Below are positions 1-5,513 of a stretch of DNA of 6,446 nt, piece after piece. The translations under genes and the position numbers were made by a program. Each line of letters begins with the position of its first letter. Position 1 is the stretch's first letter. The notes under the pieces are model-generated. The model was not told the DNA's origin. It did no database searches and worked only from the letters and a program-made list of their open reading frames with translations. The DNA comes from Oscillibacter sp. (GTDB taxonomy: Bacteria > Bacillota > Clostridia > Oscillospirales > Oscillospiraceae). The stretch is taken from contig DNFA01000024.1 in NCBI GenBank assembly GCA_003487665.1, positions 3,989 to 10,434 on the forward strand. Reading direction: 5' to 3'.

Positions 1-417
1 CAGCCGTCCGCCGGGGCGCAGCAGCCCGGATAGCCGCCGGATCAGACCCGCCGGGTCGGGGAAGTGGGGAAAGGCGTTGTAGACCATCACCACGTCGTAA
101 GGGGCGCTCTCCTGCACCTGCACGTCTGTCTCCACGTCGCCGCAGATCACCTCGATGCACGTTCCCGCGGCCTTTTCCGCCGCCCGCGCCGCCATCTCCG
201 GCGACAGGTCGATGGCCGTCACATGCCCCGCCTGCCGCGCCGTGTAGTCGCGGAACAGCACTCCGGTGCCGCAGGCCACGTCCAGCACACGGACGCCCGG
301 CTGCACGCCGGCGTTGTCCAGAATGGCGGCGATCACAGGCTCGTTCCGCACCAGCTCAGCGTCCCAGCCCGGCGCCAGCCGGTCGAAGAAGGACTGTACG
401 TCACGCTTGTCTATCAT
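1..417 (-). CDS. Class I SAM-dependent methyltransferase (partial, C-terminus beyond left edge)
   Basis: The visible part is the first 139 residues; no stop codon is reached before the window edge. It shows a Rossmann-type SAM-binding core. Motif I is VLDVACGTG at residues 44-52, an acidic residue (D70, in AIDLSPEM) ends strand 2 where it would bind the SAM ribose, GD follows at 93-94, YDVVMVYNAFPHFPD is at 107-121, and LLRPGGRL is at 132-139. This is the pattern of the UbiE/Methyltransf_11/25 group of small-molecule methyltransferases. The ATG at 417 is chosen because an AGGGA ribosome binding site precedes it. It lies 10 nt after the stop of the substrate-binding lipoprotein, so it is almost certainly the last seen gene of the importer operon. 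No signal peptide is visible, so it should be cytosolic. The substrate is unknown. Its position suggests it acts on the imported compound or on a ligand-related metabolite, which is inference. Family assignment is firm; specificity is not. Confidence 0.9.
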   Translation of the reverse strand, partial: MIDKRDVQSFFDRLAPGWDAELVRNEPVIAAILDNAGVQPGVRVLDVACGTGVLFRDYTARQAGHVTAIDLSPEMAARAAEKAAGTCIEVICGDVETDVQVQESAPYDVVMVYNAFPHFPDPAGLIRRLSGLLRPGGRL

Positions 418-427
418 GGCGCGTCCC

Positions 428-1594
428 TCAGCGGAAGAAGGCGGCGGTGTCGATCTGCTGGTAGCCGCCGAAGCTGTTGGGCATCCGGTAGATATCCTCC
501 GCAATGCCCTTGTCCAGAAAAGCGCCGGTGATCTCGTTGAGCTTTTCCGTCATGTCGATATCCGCGAACTGGTCGGGATAGGCGCACTTGGCGGCAAACC
601 ATGCGTTGGCCAGCGCGATCTCATAGTTGGTGTAGTAGGCGTTGTAGGCCATCTCCAGATAGACCTGCCCGTTCTGCCACGCCTTGCAGCTGTCGAACAT
701 GCCGCTGTCCTCGGCGTACAGGGGCTTGATGTTTTTCACCGCCGCCGCGTCGATGAGCATGATGTCCATATCCGCGCCCAGCGCCGTGAACTTCTCCGCC
801 TCGATGGGCTGGATGCCCGACGCGCTCAGGCCGCTGACGGCGTTTTTGATATGCGCCACCCGGAAGGTGCTGTAATCCTGCACGGTCATCAGGTGGTTGG
901 TGGTGCCCCAGTTGCCCAGACCGCAGACATAGACGGAGGGCTTGGCATCCTCGGCGATATCCGCTGTGCGGCGGCCGAGCTCCGCTGTCTCGGATTCCAC
1001 GAAGGACAGCAGCTCCGCCGCCCGTGTCTCCTTGCCGAATATCTTGCCCAGCAGGGTGATGGAGCCGCGGAAGTCGTCGCTGAACACACCGTCCACGCCG
1101 GTGCGCAGAGTGACCACCGGCACGCCGGTCTGCTGCTGCAGGGCGTCCGCCTTGTCCGTGTCCTCGTACTCGGAGACGATGATATCCGGCGTGCAGGAGA
1201 GGATCTTCTCCGCCTCCGCCGCCTGTGCGTTGGGGCCGCCCACGCCGCAGGAGGGCAGCGCGGCGAAGGTGTCGCCGTAGACCATCACATAGGGGCGCGC
1301 CACGCCGTCGAACATCTGGGGACGCTCGCTGAGCGTGGTGTTGTCGATGTCCTCCACGCCGCACAGCAGGCTCACGTCGCCCACATAGCTGTACAGCCGC
1401 AGAGCGCCCGCGCCGATGCACACCACCCGCTGATAGCTGCCGGGCGTCAGCTCCAGCTCACGGCCGATCATGTCGGTGACTGTCACCGTCTCCGGTGCGT
1501 CGTCGGTGTCGTCCGCCGCGGGCTTCTGGCCGCAGCCGAACAGGGACAGCGCCATCACCAGCGCCAGCACAAGGGCAAAAAGTTTATTCTTCAT
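428..1594 (-). CDS. ABC transporter substrate-binding lipoprotein, iron-complex/cobalamin type (FecB/BtuF superfamily)
   Basis: This 388-residue protein is the extracellular ligand-binding part of the importer encoded just upstream. Residues 1-21 form a lipoprotein signal: KNK, a hydrophobic core, then the lipobox LFGC with C21 as the lipidated cysteine. A short acidic linker (about 25-35) follows, then the Peripla_BP_2-like fold. VTDMIGRELEL (39-49) is the usual opening of this family, RVVCIGAGALRLYSYVG (56-72) the first core strand and helix, and PDIIVSEYED (136-145) the strand before the second lobe element. A distinctive GLGNWGTTNHLMT segment lies at 225-237 and a Tyr-rich MAYNAYYTNYE at 315-325; either could line the ligand cleft. 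The ATG at 1594 lies inside the end of the ATPase gene (11-nt overlap) and has AGGAG 9 nt upstream. It is longer than the roughly 300-350 residues common in the family. Iron-siderophore is the default annotation, but heme, corrinoid or another metal complex is equally possible. Confidence 0.9.
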   Translation of the reverse strand: MKNKLFALVLALVMALSLFGCGQKPAADDTDDAPETVTVTDMIGRELELTPGSYQRVVCIGAGALRLYSYVGDVSLLCGVEDIDNTTLSERPQMFDGVARPYVMVYGDTFAALPSCGVGGPNAQAAEAEKILSCTPDIIVSEYEDTDKADALQQQTGVPVVTLRTGVDGVFSDDFRGSITLLGKIFGKETRAAELLSFVESETAELGRRTADIAEDAKPSVYVCGLGNWGTTNHLMTVQDYSTFRVAHIKNAVSGLSASGIQPIEAEKFTALGADMDIMLIDAAAVKNIKPLYAEDSGMFDSCKAWQNGQVYLEMAYNAYYTNYEIALANAWFAAKCAYPDQFADIDMTEKLNEITGAFLDKGIAEDIYRMPNSFGGYQQIDTAAFFR

Positions 1595-2354
1595 CGTCGT
1601 CCGCTCCTATCAGATATTTTTTTCCGTCTATCATCGCCGCGCGTACCCGCGCGCCGAATATCTCCTGTACCGTCTCCGGTGTGAGGATGTCCCCGCCGCC
1701 GGTATATTTGATGCAGCCGTCCTGCATCAGGAACAGCCTGTCACCGCATTGCAGCGCCTGATTCAGGTCGTGGAGCGTACACAGCACCGTGATGCCCCGT
1801 GTCCGCGCCAGCCGCCGGGCATGGCGCAGGATACGCTGCTCGTTGGCCACGTCCAGATTGCCGGTGGGCTCGTCGAATACCAGCAGGCGCGGCTCCTGCG
1901 CCAACGCACGGGCGATGGCCACCTTCTGCCGCTCGCCGCCGGAGAGCTGCTGCACATTCCGCTGCGCCAGCGCCGTCAGCTCCATGTCCTCCAGCGCCGC
2001 GTCCACCGCCGCACGGTCGTCCGCGCCCGGCTGGATGCCGAAGCGCGCCACGCGCCCGGCCATCACCGCGTCATAGACCCGCAGCCCGCCGAATTGCAGA
2101 TCCTGCGGGACATAGGCCGCGACACGGGCGCGCTGCCGCCGGTCAATGGCCGTCAGATCCCGCCCGTCAAAGGCGATGCGCCCCGATTCCGGTGTACACA
2201 GCCCCAGCAGCGTCCGCATCAGGGTGGTCTTGCCGCAGCCGTTGCGGCCCAGCAACACGCCCACCTGTCCCGCGTCCAGCGAAAGACTGGCGTTCCGCAG
2301 CACCGGCTGGCTGCGCCTGTCGTAGCGGAATGTCACCTGTTCTACGCTCAACAT
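1584..2354 (-). CDS. ABC transporter ATP-binding protein, FecE/BtuD type
   Basis: This 256-residue cytoplasmic ATPase powers the importer. All nucleotide-binding motifs are intact: Walker A GRNGCGKT (36-43), Q-loop Q84 in YVPQDLQ, signature LSGGERQ (137-143), Walker B LLVFDEP (157-163) with catalytic E162, D-loop NLD (166-168) and H-loop H195 in TLHDLN. The length and the VPQ and TPE elements fit the FecE/FhuC/BtuD group that serves FecCD permeases. The same frame stays open well upstream, but that part is an out-of-frame shadow of the permease. The ATG at 2354 begins the conserved MLSVEQVTFRY start and overlaps the permease stop by 7 nt, which suggests translational coupling. Its 3' end overlaps the lipoprotein start by 11 nt. 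Nothing appears degraded, so an active transporter is expected. Confidence 0.95.
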   Translation of the reverse strand: MLSVEQVTFRYDRRSQPVLRNASLSLDAGQVGVLLGRNGCGKTTLMRTLLGLCTPESGRIAFDGRDLTAIDRRQRARVAAYVPQDLQFGGLRVYDAVMAGRVARFGIQPGADDRAAVDAALEDMELTALAQRNVQQLSGGERQKVAIARALAQEPRLLVFDEPTGNLDVANEQRILRHARRLARTRGITVLCTLHDLNQALQCGDRLFLMQDGCIKYTGGGDILTPETVQEIFGARVRAAMIDGKKYLIGADDDEE

Positions 2355-3403
2355 ACACGGCTCTCCTTTCGACCGAAGATCAGCGCCAGGAAAAACGGCG
2401 CGCCCAGCAGGGAGGTGATGGCGCCCACCGGCAGCGCCGAGCCGCTGCCCAGACTTCGGCTCAGAGCGTCTGCCGCCAGCAGCAGCGCGCTGCCGCACAG
2501 CGCCGACGCGGGCAGCGCCCAGCGGTGGTCGTGCCCGATCAGCCGCTTGACCGCGTGGGGACAGATGATGCCCACGAAGCCGATGATGCCCAGAAACGAC
2601 ACGCACACGGCGGTGATCAGTGATGATGCCAGCAGCGACACCCAGCGCAGCAGCCCCACATTCACGCCCATGCTGCTCGCCGCGTCGCCGCCGCTGAGCA
2701 GGGCGTTGTACCGCCATGCCAGCACCGAAAACAGGACAATGCCCGCCGCCGTGACCGCCAGCATGATCAGGTCGGTGCGGTAGGTGGCGCGTCCCAGATC
2801 GCCGAAGCTCCATATCACCGCGGCGGACAGCCCCACGTCCGTGGCGTAGAATTGCAGAATGGTGGTGGCCGCCGTCCACACCGAGCCCAGGGCGATGCCC
2901 GCCAGCACCACCACGCCGGGGGAGAAGTCCCGCAGGCGGCACAGCGCCAGGATCACCAGCACCGACGCCGCCGCAAACAGAAACGCCAGCGCGGAGGTGG
3001 CGAAGGGATCGGCGGAGGCGGTGTAGCTGGTCAGATTGTTGCCGGTGGACAGGAAGCCGCCGGCAAAGGCCACGATGGATAGGTTGGCGCCGAATACCGC
3101 CGCGTTGGACACGCCCAGCGTGGCAGGGGAGGCCATGGGATTGCCCAGCACCGTCTGCATGACAAGTCCGGCGGCGGACAGCCCGGCGCCCGCGATGACG
3201 GCGGCCAGCAGGCGGGGCAGGCGGATGTACCGCATGATGCGCACCGCCGCTGTATCGCCCTGCCCCAGCAGCGCCAGCACGCACGAGCGCACCGACATGC
3301 CCGACGAGCCCACCAGCAGCTCCGTCAGCGCCAGCAGCACCACGGCGGCGGCCAGCACGGTCACGACCAGTATTTTCTTTTTCTGCGAGCCGTGTCTGTC
3401 CAT
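2348..3403 (-). CDS. FecCD-family ABC transporter permease (iron-siderophore/cobalamin type)
   Basis: This 351-residue integral membrane protein would form the homodimeric channel of the importer; only one permease gene is present. It begins with a short basic stretch (QKKK, 7-10) and a first membrane helix at about 11-30. Family landmarks occur in order: RLPR (61-64), QTVLGNPMASPATLG (83-97), several hydrophobic helices between 135 and 270, GFVGIICPHAVKRL (275-288) followed by IGHDHR, which is the coupling region contacting the ATPase, and LPVGAITSLLGAPFF (324-338) near the C-terminus. Length is normal for FecCD permeases. The ATG at 3403 has a GGGGAGG ribosome binding site 6 nt upstream. 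It is the first gene of the four-gene operon and diverges from the LysR gene across 198 bp. Family confidence is high; the transported compound cannot be decided. Confidence 0.95.
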   Translation of the reverse strand: MDRHGSQKKKILVVTVLAAAVVLLALTELLVGSSGMSVRSCVLALLGQGDTAAVRIMRYIRLPRLLAAVIAGAGLSAAGLVMQTVLGNPMASPATLGVSNAAVFGANLSIVAFAGGFLSTGNNLTSYTASADPFATSALAFLFAAASVLVILALCRLRDFSPGVVVLAGIALGSVWTAATTILQFYATDVGLSAAVIWSFGDLGRATYRTDLIMLAVTAAGIVLFSVLAWRYNALLSGGDAASSMGVNVGLLRWVSLLASSLITAVCVSFLGIIGFVGIICPHAVKRLIGHDHRWALPASALCGSALLLAADALSRSLGSGSALPVGAITSLLGAPFFLALIFGRKESRVC

Positions 3404-3432
3404 GAGCCGCCTCCCCGGAGTTTTCGCAATCT

Positions 3433-3461
3433 ATTTTACCCCATGCGCCGCCGCGCCGCAA
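3433..3461 (-). promoter_or_regulatory. Candidate proximal promoter of the importer operon
   Basis: On the minus strand, TTGCGG (3456-3461) is followed after 17 bp by TAAAAT (3433-3438). The -10 matches consensus at five of six bases, the -35 only at TTG. The predicted start would leave a leader of about 25 nt before the permease ATG, too short for a riboswitch. The weak -35 would suit activator-dependent expression. The more distal TATAAT at 3564-3569 is a competing candidate. Confidence 0.45.
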
Positions 3462-3478
3462 CCCTACCGGGGGGTTGC
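3458..3478. repeat. Dyad GCAACCC-N7-GGGTTGC in the divergent control region
   Basis: Perfect 7-bp arms at 3458-3464 and 3472-3478 surround a 7-nt centre. The left arm overlaps the -35 of the proximal permease promoter, so it could be an operator. If transcription starts at the distal TATAAT it would instead form a leader hairpin. It lacks a T-tract on the minus strand, so it is not an intrinsic terminator. Confidence 0.5.
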
Positions 3479-3516
3479 AGATATGAGAAAAATGCAAATT
3501 TCCCTTACGATCCGGG

Positions 3517-3531
3517 TGGGAAAATTTCCCA
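3517..3531. repeat. Palindrome TGGGAAAATTTCCCA in the divergent control region
   Basis: Two 7-bp arms flank a single central A at 3524, and G-C pairs at 3514-3515 and 3533-3534 extend it past one mismatch. The half AAATTTCCC (3522-3530) is repeated exactly at 3496-3504, 26 bp away. The palindrome ends 8 bp before the LysR -35, a position suited to a regulator site. No protein can be named for it. Confidence 0.5.
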
Positions 3532-3539
3532 TCCCCGCC

Positions 3540-3568
3540 TTGACAAACGGAGCGCCGTGCGCCATTAT
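3540..3568 (+). promoter_or_regulatory. Promoter of the LysR-family gene
   Basis: A perfect -35 TTGACA (3540-3545) is followed after 17 bp by CATTAT (3563-3568), which matches four of six -10 bases. Transcription would start near 3575, giving a leader of about 27 nt before the ATG at 3602. The dyad at 3573-3591 covers the predicted start point, consistent with repression by the product of the gene itself, as is common for LysR regulators. Confidence 0.6.
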
Positions 3569-3569
3569 A
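3564..3569 (-). promoter_or_regulatory. Consensus TATAAT on the minus strand (candidate distal -10 of the importer operon)
   Basis: The plus-strand bases ATTATA read TATAAT on the minus strand, a perfect -10. No good -35 lies 16-18 bp upstream; the matching place is occupied by the CTATAA-N7-TTATAG dyad. This is the layout of an activator-dependent promoter. It overlaps the LysR -10 on the other strand, so the two promoters would exclude each other. It would give the permease a leader of about 150 nt containing two hairpins. Confidence 0.35.
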
Positions 3570-3572
3570 TAG

Positions 3573-3591
3573 CTATAAAGTTTACTTATAG
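3573..3591. promoter_or_regulatory. Probable LysR operator CTATAA-N7-TTATAG
   Basis: Perfect 6-bp arms at 3573-3578 and 3586-3591 flank AGTTTAC. The dyad contains T3576-N11-A3588, the general LysR recognition pattern. It also matches ATAA-N7-TTAT, which I recall as the site of the LysR-type regulator CcpC of Bacillus. It lies between the LysR -10 and its ribosome binding site, and at the -35 place of the minus-strand TATAAT. One site could therefore both autorepress the regulator and control the operon. Binding itself is inferred. Confidence 0.6.
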
Positions 3592-3601
3592 GGGTGAGGG
3601 C

Positions 3602-4480
3602 ATGGACATCCAGAAATTGCAGGCGCTGGCCGTGATACAGGAGGCCGGGAGCTTCTCCCGCGCCGCCGAGACGCTGGGCTATTCTCAGGCGGGGCTGACG
3701 TACATGATGAACAGTCTGGAAAACGAGGTCGGCCTGCGGCTGCTGGATCGCAGCTACAGCGGCGTGCGGCTCAGCGAAACGGGCAAGGCGCTGATGCCCA
3801 AGATCCACCGGCTTTTGCAGGTGTACGACTCGCTGAACGGGGAGATACGCGCCTGCAAGCGGTCGCAGGAGTCCACCCTGCGGCTGGCGGCGCTGGACAC
3901 CATCTCCACCCGCTGGGTGCCCCGCGCCGTGGCGCAGCTGAAGGAGGAGTACCCACACATCACCGTCAGCGTCATCTCCGGCAGCCCCATGCAGGTGGAC
4001 AACTTGCTGCGGGACGGCAGCGTGGAGATCGGCGTCACCGACCGGCGCTGGACGGGAGCGGAGCTGGACTGGACGAAGCTGGTGGACGATCCTTTTTTGG
4101 CGGTGCTGCCGCCAGACAGCGATGCGCCCGACCCCATGCCGGCGGCCTATCTGTCCGGCAAGGCGGTCATCATCCCCGACTACGGCACCAACACGGACAC
4201 CACCCGCGTGTTCACCCGCGCCGGCGTGGAGCCGGCGTATACAGACGACCGGCTGAATAACCGCTCCGTTTTGGCGGCGGTGGCCGCCGGGCTGGGCAGC
4301 ACGGTGTTCTCCCGGCTGGAGCTGGACTATTACGCCCAGCAGAACCTCACCGTCCGCGCCATCGACCCGCCCTGCCTGCGGGAGCTGGGCGTGGCCATGC
4401 GCCCGGCGGTGAAGAACAACCCCGTGGCGCGCTCGCTTCTGCGCGCCCTCCGCCGCGCCGCAGCAGACGACATTGCCTGA
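3602..4480 (+). CDS. LysR-family transcriptional regulator
   Basis: The 292-residue product has the standard LysR layout and length. An N-terminal winged helix-turn-helix (about 1-60) includes FSRAAETLGYSQAGLTYMMNSLE (18-40) and GLRLLDRSYSGVRLSETGKAL (44-64). A linker helix lies at about 65-90. The effector-binding domain starts at TLRLAAL (92-98) and continues through the two lobes (DGSVEIGVTD at 138-147, AVAAGLGSTVFSR at 226-238). ATG 3602 is chosen because it begins the usual first helix and is preceded by GGGGTGAGG; the frame is open further upstream, but that stretch is the control region and part of the permease. It diverges from the importer operon and is the likely regulator of it, with an effector that may be the imported ligand or a product of it. 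No molybdate-type TOBE domain is present. The family is certain, the target inferred. Confidence 0.95.
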   Translation: MDIQKLQALAVIQEAGSFSRAAETLGYSQAGLTYMMNSLENEVGLRLLDRSYSGVRLSETGKALMPKIHRLLQVYDSLNGEIRACKRSQESTLRLAALDTISTRWVPRAVAQLKEEYPHITVSVISGSPMQVDNLLRDGSVEIGVTDRRWTGAELDWTKLVDDPFLAVLPPDSDAPDPMPAAYLSGKAVIIPDYGTNTDTTRVFTRAGVEPAYTDDRLNNRSVLAAVAAGLGSTVFSRLELDYYAQQNLTVRAIDPPCLRELGVAMRPAVKNNPVARSLLRALRRAAADDIA

Positions 4481-4483
4481 CGG

Positions 4484-4517
4484 CACCGCCCCATCCGGGG
4501 CGCCGCGTTGTTTTTTT
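4484..4517 (+). terminator. Intrinsic terminator of the LysR gene
   Basis: A GC-rich hairpin, CGCCCC (4487-4492) with loop ATCC and GGGGCG (4497-4502), is followed by a T-rich tail ending in seven T residues at 4511-4517. It begins just after the LysR stop codon. Two outer pairs can extend the stem past mismatches. Confidence 0.7.
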
Positions 4518-4526
4518 GGGGGGGGG
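4518..4526. other. Homopolymer G9 directly after T7
   Basis: Seven T (4511-4517) run straight into nine G (4518-4526). The tract is non-coding and is prone to length change in replication and in sequencing, so its exact length should not be trusted. Confidence 0.7.
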
Positions 4527-4535
4527 TATGCACCT

Positions 4536-4605
4536 GTAGGGCGGGACCCATGTGTCCCGCCGAAAAATGCGTACCCGGCGGCGGGGCACGCGGGCCCCGC
4601 CCTAC
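4536..4605. repeat. 70-bp double-hairpin element with 10-bp terminal inverted repeats
   Basis: The ends are GTAGGGCGGG (4536-4545) and its exact reverse complement CCCGCCCTAC (4596-4605). Each end also forms its own hairpin: GGCGGGAC (4540-4547) with GTCCCGCC (4554-4561), and GGCGGGGC (4580-4587) with GCCCCGCC (4594-4601). Both have 8-bp stems and 6-nt loops. The whole can fold as one long stem or as two hairpins. It looks like a REP/BIME-type extragenic palindrome pair. There is no open reading frame or recognisable target-site duplication. Confidence 0.65.
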
Positions 4606-4625
4606 GGCATGTGCGGTCACGCTCC

Positions 4626-4679
4626 GTAGGGGACGGCGTCTCGACGTCCCGCATCGCACGGTTCTTGCCCCGCCCCTGC
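4626..4679. repeat. Second, degenerate GTAGGG hairpin element
   Basis: It starts GTAGGGGACGG like the preceding element. An inner hairpin pairs GGGACG (4630-4635) with CGTCCC (4645-4650) around a 9-nt loop. The outer end GTAGGGG (4626-4632) can pair with CCCCTGC (4673-4679) through one G-U wobble. This suggests a decayed relative of the 70-bp element beside it. Confidence 0.5.
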
Positions 4680-4685
4680 TTACAC

Positions 4686-4721
4686 AAAAAAAGAAACGCC
4701 CGCGGGCGTTTCTTTTTTTTT
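4686..4721. terminator. Bidirectional intrinsic terminator
   Basis: A perfect 20-bp palindrome, GAAACGCCCG plus its complement (4693-4712), is flanked by seven A (4686-4692) on the left and nine T (4713-4721) on the right. Read on either strand it gives a GC stem followed by a T tract. It lies directly after the stop codon of the minus-strand B3/B4 gene and is its terminator. It also backs up the LysR terminator in the convergent direction. Confidence 0.9.
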
Positions 4722-4723
4722 GC

Positions 4724-5437
4724 TCAGACGAAGAAATCAAAACGGGGATGCTCCCGGGTGACGGTGCCCACCTCGATGTCCAGCCCGTCGCCGAAATACT
4801 TCTTCAGCAGCGCCACCAGCTCGTCGGCGGCGGCCTGCACCTCGGCGGCGTTCACGTCGGAGAAGCCGTCGATGGGGAACAGGATGGCCTTGGTGTTCTC
4901 GGTGATCTTGCCGCGCTCGGACTGCCGCCACGTCCAGCGGCGGGTGCGGATCTCGTGGCCGCAGGCGTACACCGCCTCGCCCGCGTCCGGCGCTTCCTCC
5001 TCCGTGGAGCCGAAGGGGATGAACGTGTCGCCCTCCTGAGCCAGACGGACGTCCAGTCCGTCCTCGATGGTGTCCAGATCGTGGGCGCCCATGGGCAGCC
5101 GGTGCTTGATGGACACGGCGTTGCCCAGATCCACGGCGGCATTGATGTGGGGGAAGCCCTTGCCCTTGGCGATGCGGGTCAGCAGCGCCTCGATGGAGCA
5201 CAGGAACTTGTTGGGGTTGATACCCAGAGCGGTAAACGCCGCGCGGTAGGGCAGAATGTCCTCTGTCTCCTTGGGCTTTTTGCCCGCAAAATACGTCTCG
5301 CAGGCGGCTACGTTCTCAGCCAGCATCTGCTCCAGCTCCGGGATCTCGTGGGTGTTGTCCAGCCCGCGAACAGCCACCGCGCCGAAGCAGGCGTTGGGCA
5401 GCTTGTCGAAGAATTCCTTCGATACCTGATAGTACAT
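4724..5437 (-). CDS. Stand-alone B3/B4-domain protein (PheRS beta-subunit editing-domain-like, COG3382 type)
   Basis: The 237-residue product resembles the B3/4 domain of the phenylalanyl-tRNA synthetase beta subunit without the rest of the synthetase. In the synthetase that domain hydrolyses misacylated Tyr-tRNA(Phe). Visible family features are LPYRAAFTALGINPNKF (62-78), INAAVDLGNAVSIKHRLPMG (98-117), HDLD (119-122), and the strongly conserved-looking RRWTWRQSERGKITENT (166-182) followed by LFPIDG (186-191). No signal peptide or membrane segment is seen, so it should be cytosolic. ATG 5437 has AAGGAGG 7 nt upstream. The gene has its own promoter and a strong terminator, so it is probably an independent unit although it follows the oxidoreductase genes on the same strand. 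It may be a trans-editing factor acting on aminoacyl-tRNA, but that is inference from the domain; the family's cellular role is not settled to my knowledge. Confidence 0.88.
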   Translation of the reverse strand: MYYQVSKEFFDKLPNACFGAVAVRGLDNTHEIPELEQMLAENVAACETYFAGKKPKETEDILPYRAAFTALGINPNKFLCSIEALLTRIAKGKGFPHINAAVDLGNAVSIKHRLPMGAHDLDTIEDGLDVRLAQEGDTFIPFGSTEEEAPDAGEAVYACGHEIRTRRWTWRQSERGKITENTKAILFPIDGFSDVNAAEVQAAADELVALLKKYFGDGLDIEVGTVTREHPRFDFFV

Positions 5438-5484
5438 GGCGTTTCCTCCTTCTGGAAAATCTCAGTCGTATGTAATGATGTGGT

Positions 5485-5513
5485 ATTGTAACGCTTTAAA
5501 GGGCAAAATGCAA
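5485..5513 (-). promoter_or_regulatory. Promoter of the B3/B4-domain gene
   Basis: On the minus strand TTGCAT (5508-5513) is followed after exactly 17 bp by TACAAT (5485-5490). The hexamers match consensus at four and five of six bases. The predicted start near 5478 gives a leader of about 40 nt. It lies in the 84-bp gap after the oxidoreductase gamma gene, and no clear terminator separates the two, so read-through may also contribute. Confidence 0.7.

Noticed and set aside
266..1684. Long open frame of 472 codons on the plus strand
   Set aside because: It lies antisense to the lipoprotein and methyltransferase genes, its translation is low-complexity His/Arg/Val-rich with no family motif, and it is explained by scarce stop codons in GC-rich DNA.
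1470..2783. Long open frame of 437 codons on the plus strand
   Set aside because: It is antisense to the lipoprotein, ATPase and permease genes, all of which have clear motifs; its own translation is Arg/Pro/Gln-rich without domain features.
1584..3497. Extension of the ATPase frame upstream to a 637-codon protein
   Set aside because: The extra N-terminal part is an out-of-frame reading of the permease gene. The ATPase begins at the ATG at 2354 with a normal family N-terminus.
3392..3601. Upstream extension of the LysR frame
   Set aside because: It would run through the promoter region and into the permease gene. ATG 3602 has a ribosome binding site and starts the helix-turn-helix at the normal place.
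3404..3601. Cobalamin riboswitch or Fur box controlling the importer
   Set aside because: No GCCACTG-type B12 box and no GATAATGATAATC-like Fur site could be found in the region by eye.
4536..4679. CRISPR array or tandem direct repeats
   Set aside because: The units alternate in orientation, have no constant-length spacers, and form hairpins rather than direct repeats of identical sequence.
3464..4687. 407-codon open frame on the minus strand opposite LysR
   Set aside because: The LysR protein on the plus strand has unmistakable domains; the antisense translation is His/Gln/Gly-rich and covers the intergenic repeats.
4473..5491. Plus-strand frames through the repeats and across the B3/B4 gene
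   Set aside because: They cross the terminators and repeats, show no family motif, and are antisense to a well-supported gene.
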